A stretch of DNA of 64,000 nucleotides. It comes from Cenococcum geophilum 1.58 (taxonomy: Eukaryota; Ascomycota; Dothideomycetes; Gloniales; Gloniaceae). The notes below the pieces were generated by a model that made no database searches, had not been told where the DNA came from, and saw nothing but the letters and a program-made list of their open reading frames with translations. Positions 10,755 to 19,802 of the stretch are shown piece by piece. Location: positions 4,291,222 to 4,355,221 of the forward strand of contig KV748179.1 in assembly GCA_001692895.1 (NCBI GenBank), given 5' to 3'. Position 1 is the stretch's first letter, and each line of letters starts with the position of its first letter. A program made the position numbers and the translations under genes.

Positions 10755-13700
10755 ATGTCTAATCCCGACAACTATACCGTCGGATGGATCTGCGCCATAC
10801 AAACGGAGTATGTTGCTGCGCAATCTTTTCTCGACGAAGAGCATGAAAGACCTGAGTTTATGTCTACCAATGACAACAACGACTACACATTAGGCAAGGT
10901 TGGGAAACACAATGTCGTTATCGCCGTCCTGCCCGAAGGGGAGTACGGCATATCCTCTGCAGCAGCCGTCGCAAGAGATATGCTGCATAGCTTTACCAAC
11001 GTCAGAATGGGTCTGATGGTCGGTATTGGCGGCGGTGCACCAGGCCAAAAGCATGATATCCGTCTTGGCGACATTGTAGTTAGCGCTCCTCGCGATGGAA
11101 AGGGTGGCGTGTTCCAGTACGATTTTGGCAAAACTATACAAGACCAGAGCTTCCGATCGACAGGATTCTTAAACCAGCCACCAGCCCTCTTAAGGGCGGC
11201 GGTGAATGGACTCAAGGCCCAGTACGAGAGGAAAGGGCATCGGCTAGAAGAGGCTATTAATAGTGTTCTTGAGGATAATCGAAGAATGCGGCAGAAGTAT
11301 AAGCGACCGGACCGAAGCAGCGATAGGCTATACCATCCCGGGGTCATCCATCCTCCGGGGGATAAAGCAGGCTGTGCGAGTGTCTGTGGCGATGATCCAT
11401 CAAGGTTGATATTACGACTCGAACGAACTGAAGACGATGACAATCCGGCAGTTTACTACGGTCTAATTGCTTCGGCGAACCAATTAATGAAGGACGCTAC
11501 TGTTCGAGATAGACTTACGGCTGAAAAGGACGTTCTGTGTTTTGAAATGGAAGCGGCAGGACTGATGAATCACTTTCCCTGTCTGGTTATTCGCGGTATA
11601 TGCGACTACTCGGATTCCCATAAGAATAAGGAGTGGCAAGGATATGCAGCAATGGCGGCAGCTGCATACGCCAAAGACCTCCTCTACCGAATTGCCCCCA
11701 ATATAGTGGAGGCTGAGAGGAAAATCACTGAGGTTCTTTCTTCTGGTTAGTTACTTTAGTGGACTATAGGAATTATTGTTAACGAAATTCAAGTTAAGAG
11801 AGATGTAAATGAAATGAGTGCTAAGGTTCAAGATGCAAGTAATGCTGTCAAACATTTAGGGTTTGAGCAGAGGCAAGAAAAGATAGACCGTTGGCTGTTG
11901 CCCCCAGATCCCTCAACAAATTACAATAAAGCTCTAGAGCAACGCTACGAAGGCTCAGGCCATTGGTTCTTAGCAAGTAGTGCCTTCACCGAATGGAAGA
12001 CGCGGCGAAGTTCCTTTTTATGGCTCCATGGCATTCCTGGATGTGGTAAGACGATTCTTAGCTCCGCTATCATTAAGAACCTTAATAGTGTCCTATCTTC
12101 CCAGCCTCTCCTCTACTTTTACTTTGGCTTTGCCGATATAGGCAAGCAAACGCTTGAGAGTATGATCCGCTCCCTTATTAGTCAGCTCTACTACAAGCAT
12201 ATAGAGACCTCGCAACAGCTAGATACTCTTTTTTCCTCTTGCGAAGACGGACTTCGACAACTAACATGCCGATTACTTTGCGAGGCCTTCTTGCATATAA
12301 TAGAGCAAGTTGAAGAAGTCTGGCTTGTTCTGGATGCACTTGACGAATGCCGTACAAGGAAAGGACTGTCGACGGAAGGATTGCTATCGTGGATAAGAGA
12401 AGTCCGAAACTCGGAGCAAAGGAACGTCCATCTTCTTGTGACAAGTCGGCCAGAACAGGACATCGAATCTAAAATAATGGAGTTCGCTCATACCGACGAT
12501 GTAGTGCCCATTCAGAGCAACCTTATTACTAATGATATCCGTACGTACGTTCGTGCGAGAGTTAGAGAGGATAATGGTCTTAAGAGGTGGCGATCGCAAC
12601 CGGAAGTCCAAAACGAGATTAAGACCCGACTTATGGAGAAAGTAGATGGAATGTAAGACTAAATAGTCTTATTATTATTAATCCATTATCTATAAGAGAT
12701 GCTCATAGTTGACAGGTTTCGATGGGCTGCGTGTCAGCTTGATGCGCTAGAAAATTGCCTAGAGTATCGCACTCTCCAGAATGCTCTCGCATCCCTCCCG
12801 AAGACGTTGGACGAAACTTATGCCAGGATCCTGCGTGGCATCCCTGAGGAATACAAGCAAAATGCTACAAGAATTCTCCAATTCTTAACATACTCCGAGC
12901 GGCCGCTAAGGATCGAGGAGGCCGTTGACGCAATAGTAGTAGATGCGAAGGCGGATCAACACTTCAATCCAAAATATAGAATGCCTAATCCTTACGAGAT
13001 CTCGTGTTACTGTTCAAGCTTAGTGGTCATAGTGTCCGCAAATGACAAGCCTGTGGAACTTCAATTAGCGCATTTCTCGGTTAAGGAATATCTAACCTCA
13101 AACCGACTTGACAAAGATATCGCGCAAAGCTTTCAGGCGACCGTTGCTAAAGCATCAATTGCGATAGTTTGCCTTGCGTATTTGCTGCACTTAGACTTGG
13201 CACTTCTAATAGTGGAAATCCAAGAGGGATTTCCGTTGGCGCAGTATTGTGCGAAGTATTGGATAACCTACGCCGCAGTGGCTGAAAGTAAGGACGAAAC
13301 ACTGCAAGGCTTCATCAGGGAGTTTTTCTGCTACCACATAAATTCGTATAGGAACTGCTACAGCCTCTATCGCCCGGATTATCCAGGGTTCTTTGGCCCA
13401 GACTTTGGAGAGGGACCAGCTTCAGCGTTATATTATGCATCTTTTGGAGGTCTGGTAAATGCGGTAGAGTACCTGCTAAGTCGAGGAGCCAACGTCCACG
13501 CGCAAGGTGGACGCTATAGTACCGCGCTCCATGCAGCGTCGCATAGAGGCCACGACAAGATCGTCGAGCTGCTGCTAAGCAAGGGCGCCGACGTCCACGC
13601 GCAATGCGGACTCTATGGCACCGCGCTCCAGGCAGCATCGCTTGGAGGCCACGACAAGACCGTTGAGCTGCTGCTGAGCAAGGGCGCCGACGTCCGCGCG

Positions 13701-14414
13701 CGAGATGGAATCTATGGCACCGCGCTCCATGCAGCATCGCTTGGAGACCACGACAAGATCGTCGAGCTGCTGCTGAGCAAGGGTGCCGACGTCCACGCGC
13801 AAGATGGATACTATGGCACCGCGCTCCATGCAGCATCGCTTGGAGGCCACGACAAGATCGTCGAGCTGCTGCTAAGCAAGGGCGCCGACGTCCACGCGCA
13901 AGGCGGACACTATGGCACCGCGCTCCAGGCAGCATCGTTTGGAGGCCACGACAAGACCGTTGAGCTGCTGCTGAGCAAGGGTGCCGACGTCCGCGCGCAA
14001 GGTGGATACTATTGCACCGCTTTCCAGGCAGCATCGTGGGAAGGCCACGGCAAGATCGTTGAGCTGCTGCTAAGCAAGGGCGCCGACGTCCATGCGCAAG
14101 GTGGACACTGTGGCACCGCTCTCCAGGCAGCATCGCAGGAAGGGCACGACAAGATCGTCGAGCTGCTGCTAAGCAAGGGCGCCGACGTCCACGCGCAAGG
14201 TGGAGACTATGGCACTGCGCTCCATGCAGCATGGCTTGAAGGCCACGACAAGGTCGTTGAGCTGCTGCTGAGCAAGGGCGCCGATGTCCACGGGAACTAT
14301 GGCACCGCTCTTCAGGCAGCATCGCGTAGAGGCTACGACAAGATCGTCGAGCTGCTGCTGAGCGAGGACGCCGAGGTCTACGCGCAAGATAGAATATATA
14401 GCACTGCGCCCTAG
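10755..14414 (+). CDS. Fungal NLR-like receptor: nucleoside phosphorylase - NACHT - ankyrin repeats
   Basis: Exons 10755-11745, 11794-12652 and 12716-14414 join in phase (introns 48 and 63 nt) to about 1,182 residues. Residues 9-315 form a PNP_UDP/MTAN-like domain ([11 protein letters not shown] near 86-96, [17 protein letters not shown] near 263-272, [11 protein letters not shown] near 281-291). The NACHT domain follows, with P-loop GIPGCGKT (about 410-417) and Walker B LVLDALDE (about 508-515). A helical region precedes about ten ankyrin units with consensus [31 protein letters not shown] proteins are a known class of fungal STAND/NLR proteins, relatives of heterokaryon-incompatibility and non-self recognition genes; function here is inferred. 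The ankyrin units are nearly identical at DNA level, and the frame ends inside a further degenerate unit where the expected CAG codon is TAG. Transposon remnants flank both sides. Confidence 0.88.
13518..14411 (+). repeat. Homogenised ankyrin-coding tandem array (99-bp unit)
   Basis: About nine consecutive 99-bp units encode GTAL[HQ]AAS...[14 protein letters not shown]. Most differ at only a few positions, clustered at the same two or three sites per unit (after AAS, and in the HAQGG-x-Y turn). The ninth unit lacks 9 nt in the turn (HGNY instead of HAQGGDY). A weaker diverged unit precedes the array at about 13413-13517. Such high identity is expected of repeats kept alike by unequal exchange or gene conversion, and the variable sites are those exposed in ankyrin turns. 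Confidence 0.85.
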
Positions 14415-14482
14415 GCAACATCGCGTAGAGGCCACGAGAGTGAAAGAAGAGAATGGGGAGGCTACTAAGTAAGGGCGCCAAC
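14415..14482 (+). repeat. Degenerate extra ankyrin unit after the stop codon
   Basis: Bases after the NLR stop still resemble an ankyrin unit (ATCGCGTAGAGGCCACGA, then CTACTAAGTAAGGGCGCC) but are frame-broken in the middle. The array was therefore once longer at its 3' end. Confidence 0.65.
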
Positions 14483-14543
14483 AGTTTTAATTATAAAATT
14501 TAATAAAAGACTAAATCTTAACTATATAGTGTAGAAGAGAGTA

Positions 14544-15356
14544 TGGAAGCAGCGGTCAAAAGTTCCTGGCCCCCCTACGCCATAAATGCGCCACCAATAA
14601 CCCACAAAACCGCTTTCTTGGCGTTCCGGATTAGGAAGAAGGCTGGTATAGAAGATAGATTTTGGCTCTCTACGACGAGAGTGTAGATATATGATATTAT
14701 AATAGCCACCTAGTGTGGTGGTGATATATAGGATTACTGCTTCTGCCTATTACCTCGCCCACTACCTCGTTTACGACCTCGTCTACTATCTTGTCTACTA
14801 CCTCGCCTACCACCTTACCGTGGCTTCTTTCCTTTTGATAACTTAGCCTACTGCTTCTATAGCTCCTGCTGCCATCGTAGCTCTTATTAAGGCTTAATAA
14901 ATATTTTATTAAGTAGCTTAATTAGTAGGCGGCGGCGTAGGTTTCGTTATAGCTCTAGAGGCGGGGCTTATAATTTAGGAGGTAGCTATAGAGGCTAGGG
15001 TGGCTCTTAGGGTGGCTCTTTAGATAGTTTATAAGCTTCTTATATCACGAAGATAGCGGTAAGAGTAGCGGTAGCGCTCTTAGCTACTACTATTAGTATA
15101 TGCTTTAGAGCACGCTGCCGTAGCTTTAGCTATAGCTCTTCCTCCCTTTCTTCCTCCTTAATATTAGGTATATCCTCTTAATTATACTACGGAACTTGGT
15201 GTTCTAGTGGCCCTAGTTAACGTAGCTTATCTAATAAGAGTTATATGCCGCAACTCCGTGGTGCGCGCTAAGCATTGCTTACGCTACACTAAGCCACTAA
15301 AGGCTAGCGTACGCCACCATGATAAGGGGGCCAGGAACTTTTGACCGCTGCCTCCG
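14544..15356. mobile_element. 813-bp non-autonomous inverted-repeat element with TA target site
   Basis: The ends are inverted copies (29 of about 30 bases) of GGAAGCAGCGGTCAAAAGTTCCTGGCCCCC, shown here only as the motif GCAGCGGTCAAAAGTTCCTG. TA dinucleotides flank both ends at 14542-14543 and 15357-15358, which fits a Tc1/mariner-type target duplication. The interior has no coding potential and includes short CCTCG/CTACTACC-type repeats. It lies 130 bases after the NLR stop codon. Confidence 0.75.
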
Positions 15357-15436
15357 TAATAGTAAGGTTATAGTAGCCTTATATAATATATTATTATTTT
15401 CTTTCTCTCTATTTTATAGAGGGTTAAGGGGAATAT

Positions 15437-15903
15437 ATGCCTATCCCTTCCCACGCTAGTTTATGTCCACGCATATCGATAAGGGTCTGGCTGATTATAG
15501 GCTCTCGTTCGCCTATACTACGGTATTAGGCATTAGTTTCGTTAGCATACGTACAAGGGGGTAACATCAATGCCTCAGACGCCCCCCCTGCTAGTATGGT
15601 ACACAAAATAACCTAGCCCCGCTATGTTACTTAGGGCTCGCTTATTTTCTTCTCTATAATAGCAGGGGGGGGCGTCTGAGCCATTCATGTTACCCCCTTG
15701 TAGAGCTTGGTGAAAGAAATCCTCTTTTCTCGTTGGTTACTTTGAAAGATTATCGTACATCATTGGTTAGATGGCTTGTCTTATCCTTGTCAATAATCTA
15801 TGTCAGACGGACGTACTAACGAAACTTATGTCTGATACCGTAGTAATTGGCCAAACCCTTATCGATATGCGTGGACGCAAACCGGCGTGGGAAAGGATAT
15901 AGT
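15437..15903. mobile_element. Inverted-repeat element (about 100-bp arms) interrupted by a smaller element
   Basis: The left arm (CCCTTCCCACGC, GTCCACGCATATCGATAAGG, ACTACGGTAT, AGTTTCGTTAG) is repeated inverted at 15812-15903. The arms are about 100 bp with a 20-base extra piece in the left one. Without the inner element it would be about 318 bp. No coding capacity. Ends are accurate to a few bases. A partial copy of its end occurs at 50163. Confidence 0.72.
15554..15700. mobile_element. 147-bp MITE nested in the 15437-15903 element
   Basis: Inverted ends CAAGGGGGTAACAT and a following GGCTCAGACGCCCCCC block (about 42 bp in all) are flanked by TA on each side (15552-15553, 15701-15702). It sits immediately inside the left arm of the host element, so it inserted later. 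Confidence 0.8.
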
Positions 15904-16735
15904 TATATTATTCGCCACCCTGATTTCAGCGTATTCCGCGAAGGTCACACGCTCGTTACTGGAAGCTAGGGAATATAAGAGTCACTAGATGGTAATAATA
16001 CTTTCCCGATCTATACTCTTCGTAGGGGGTCAAGCACGCGTACCAACTGATGGAATTTCTTTGTGTGAAAACTCTACTGCGAGTGCTGCTGTGGCTATAC
16101 CCTTGTGGGCCGCTTCTCACCGAGAGGACAGCTGGTAAGAATGCAATTTCGCTAAGGAGTGGACAGTTATAATAATTAAAGCAATATGGTGCTAGATGAG
16201 AATATTACCATATAAGATAGGGGTATCAAAAGCCTGGTATTAACGCATTGAACGCGTGTCCTAAGGTCGCGACGCTTTACTAGACGTGTAAGGTGGAGCG
16301 CCAAGGTGCCTGTTCGTAGATCTAGGTATGTAGACTTTGTTGGAGAAGCTGGTTTCGCTAGCGACTGTAGCAATGTATCGCTAGGTAGCGAGTATCCTTT
16401 ATGCTGCATATAAAGGAGAAGCTAGGTTTGTCAGCAAATATACAAGGGATCCTATAACTTTTCCATTAGAGGTGCGACTGCAACTGGAGGACTATGCAGC
16501 TAGAATACTAGTAAACGCTCCCTACCTTAATCCTTTACCCCCACCCTACTTACCCCCTATCTTACCCGGCATCTTTACTAAAACAGCGCTGCTTACCTCT
16601 AAAACCGGAAAGAGCTTTACTAAAGTAAATACTCGCTCGAGAGTCGAGCCACCTTAAAATCTGCTAAAAACCACTAACTTTAACCATTTATAACTCCACC
16701 CCTATTTAAGATATTTAAATAAAAATAAAAATATA
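15904..16735. other. Inter-element sequence, nothing recognised
   Basis: About 830 bases of mixed composition between inverted-repeat elements. The frames here lack protein character. It may be old repeat sequence. Confidence 0.4.
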
Positions 16736-19203
16736 ACTAACGTATGTGATGGGGTTATAAAGGTGACCCTAGTTATAAAGGTTTTGAACATTAAAATACT
16801 CGAAAATACAAATTTGGTCGCAAATAACCAGTAAACCCTATTTAAAATCACTGCATCATTATTAAGGAGCATTAAAGCCATAAATATATATAATAGAGTC
16901 TATATAAAGTCGATTTTTGGTGTTTTAAAGTTTAACTAACGACCGAGTTTCGCTCCAGATATTGCTAATTAACTCAGGCTCCTTATCTAAGGACTCTTCG
17001 TCGCTTAAATTGCTTATATTATTATCCTCTTACCCTTCCTACGAGTCCTCTGGTAAAGCAGCTTCTTCTATAGCCTTCTTGGCGGTCTTTTAAAGTTGCT
17101 TAATAAGAACTATAGCCGTAGCAGCGGCAGCAGAGGACTCTTCCGCCCGCTTCTGGAGCTTATCCGCGGTTAATTGTTTTAACGTTATATAATAGGCTGC
17201 TATATTAGCCGCTAATCAAGCTTCTTTAGTATGCTTTCTGCGAGCTATATTAGCGGCAGTAAGGGAGTCCTTTTATGCCTTCTTAGCTACCTTTCCTGCC
17301 TCTGCTGCTTCTCTATGGTGAACCTTAGCCAGCTCCTTCGCATTAGCAACCCTTTTCTAGGCTGCCTTTCGGACCTTAACTTACTCCTTAGTAAGCTCTA
17401 CTACCACTTAATAATCCTTCTTAAGCTATTTCCTAGTAAGCGTAGCTTACTCTTTAGCCTTTTAAGTGGCCTCTTTAGTAGCAGTAAGCTCCCTTATTGC
17501 TTCTAAAGTAAGAACTAATTTAGTAGAGAGTACGTTCCGTTTACGCTTCTTCTTAGCCTTTCTCTTCTTAGTATATTGCCAAAGATCGTTGTTTTTAACT
17601 TATATAAGCTTAAGGCCTTCCTCTAAGGATTGTAAGTATTGTATTAACTTTAAAATAACTGCCTCCGTTGCCTCCGGTGTAGTTTCTGGATAAAGGATTA
17701 TATGCGTATACCAAGCTCGAGCGTACTCGCTATCTGGTAGGGAAGGATACATAGGGGAGGATAAGATCGTTACCTCTTTATAATAAGGTGGAGGCGTAGA
17801 TAGCTTAATAGATATAGGCTGTTTAGAGCAGCGCGTAAGGGCTTAATTTAGGTTAAAGGGAAGAAGGCCTATAGCCTTAAAGGCGCTCCTAATTAACTCT
17901 CTAGTATATACCTGCGGCCGAATCTCACCTAGTATCTATAGAAAGTAGTCTCTATTAATACCAGTAATACCGCGCGCCGTATATTTATTAACTTTTAATA
18001 AATAAAGTCGCTTAAGAACTAAAAAGATAACCAGATCTAAGGGCTAAAGAAGGTATATTAAATACGGCGGTAGATAAATTGGTATAATCTTCTTTAACTA
18101 GCAAAACTTAACAAACTTAATATTAACGTAGCTACTATAGCCGTCTATAATTAACAGTTAATAGCTGTTGTATTTTCCGTCTTCTATTATCCTCTCCTAT
18201 ACCTTAGTTTGTTAGGTATAGCGCTTAAAGTGCTCTAGCCACTATACCCTAAGCTCTTAATTTAACTATCTATTTTCGCTTATTGCAATTATAAACTTGC
18301 CTACAGCTTCCTCTACTTCTTGCTATAGCGATTCTATATATTAGCGTCCTTTAAAAATAATAAACGGTGGAATTATGCCCCCTTATATACTAATTAAATT
18401 AATTTATAAAACCCACTCCTAAGAGCCGTTAATTGTCTTAAAGTTAATAACGTTGCCTCTTAATATAACTACTTTAGCGCTATATGCGAAGCCTATAGCA
18501 TAGCCAGTCTCATCTATATTCCATACGTTGGCGTTATTAATATTATACTAAGTCTTTGCATTTAAGTAGTTGGTAAAAAACCTCTTAATTAAAGCAGGAT
18601 TATTGCCAGCAATAGCGCGCTCTAAGCTAATTAATCGTACGTAGTAAGTACGGAGCTCCTCCTGCCGTTTTAGGAAGCCGTATATCTATTTTATACCAAG
18701 TGGTGTAACTTGGGTATAAGGGAGGTTGAGGTTTTCGCGTTGGAGAATGAGTATCACAATTATTCGAACTGTATAGTATCAACATAAAAAGCCAGCTTTA
18801 GCAAGATAAATATAATGTTAAACAACTGCTGCCTCTCCAGCTGGAGTAATACGATACTAATTAATATAGGCAACTTAAGAAGACTGTAATTTGCCTTGGA
18901 GCCGGCGGCGGAAAGTAACTGGGTTAACCTCATAGGCCTTCGCATAAGCTTCGGCGCTTTTATAGAGACTTATTATTCGCCAGGCTATTAAAGCTGCTTA
19001 TAAACGATCTTCTGTATCAAGAGCACGCGGCTAGCGAGGCATAGTAATATGGAGTTTTGTATAGGGAGGTAAGGAGAAAAGTTAATGTGTTGATGTTTAA
19101 AGCGGCAGTATATTTTAGGCAATATGCTAGCCTAAATAGGAAGGCGGTAATATAAAACCTTTATAACTAGGGTCACCTTTATAACCCTATTACATACGTT
19201 ACT
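16736..19203 (-). mobile_element. Pogo/Fot1-like Tc1-mariner transposon, RIP-degraded
   Basis: A 2,468-bp element with inverted ends of about 46 bp (A[CG]TAACGTATGT, then GGGTTATAAAGGTGACCC and TAGTTATAAAGGTTTT), flanked by TA at 16734-16735 and 19204-19205. The minus strand holds a decayed transposase. Base composition is strongly TpA-rich, and many codons look converted to stops, consistent with RIP. Both ends are intact enough that a related active element could in principle act on it, but this copy codes for nothing. Confidence 0.85.
17800..19042 (-). pseudogene. Decayed pogo-type transposase (psq HTH plus DDE_1)
   Basis: Begins at ATG 19042. The reading PRALDTEDR, SLYKSAEAYAKAYEVN and PVTFRRRLQGK matches the psq helix-turn-helix of Fot1/pogo transposases. 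Further on, NVWNIDETGYAIG is the first DDE_1 aspartate motif, and KLIVDGYSSY fits the second (normally DGHGSH). Stops occur throughout, including the fourth codon (CGA/CAG to TAG type) and many TAA/TAG at former CAA/CAG codons. This is a dead copy. Confidence 0.8.
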
Positions 19204-19205
19204 TA

Positions 19206-19802
19206 TAGAGTTAGAAATTCTTCATTTTAAAATTTTTTTTTAAATTAATATAATAGTTTTTTAAAATACTAATTTTTAATATTTATTATAAAAATATTTA
19301 TAATTTAATTAAATATATTTTAAAAGGTTTAAATTTAAAATTTTAGCTAAATATCTGTAACGTAGCCCGCCTCTACGTCGCCATACGGCCAAAAAGACTG
19401 AGAGTGCTTGCGAACTTGTCGCAAGCGCGGCGGGACCTAATATATATACTCTTACAATATCTTTAAAGTTGGTTAGATTTTGACGGTGGCTCGAGCAAGT
19501 GGCTGGCTTGATCGGGTGGCTAATACGTTAAGCAGCTGCCCCCTTTGCTTTTCCGGCTTTATCGAAACATGACTTCCCCTCAGCATTCCCTTCCCTTGCC
19601 AGCTTCTCTCGCCCGTCATCATGTATCAACTATCCCAATTATTATACTACATCATCCAACTGCATTTTTAGCACCCTACATATCCTGAGATCACTTCCAA
19701 GAGCTCTTAACTTCTTGCTATTCTCGCACCTTACCCCGTAGTCCCCTGCGGATATCTCACTCTCTTGGAAACCTCGAAGGTTCACGCGCAGGCAGAAAGG
19801 GA
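19206..19802 (+). promoter_or_regulatory. Upstream region of the TRP-channel gene
   Basis: The first part (to about 19380) is extremely AT-rich and belongs with the transposon neighbourhood. Normal composition returns by about 19460 and runs to the start codon. No defined operator was recognised. Confidence 0.35.

Noticed and set aside
13315-14481. 388-residue antisense frame across the ankyrin array
   Set aside because: It is the codon shadow of a GC-rich 99-bp repeat with no stops on the other strand. Its Arg/Cys/Ala repeats have no family, and the plus strand is clearly the coding one.
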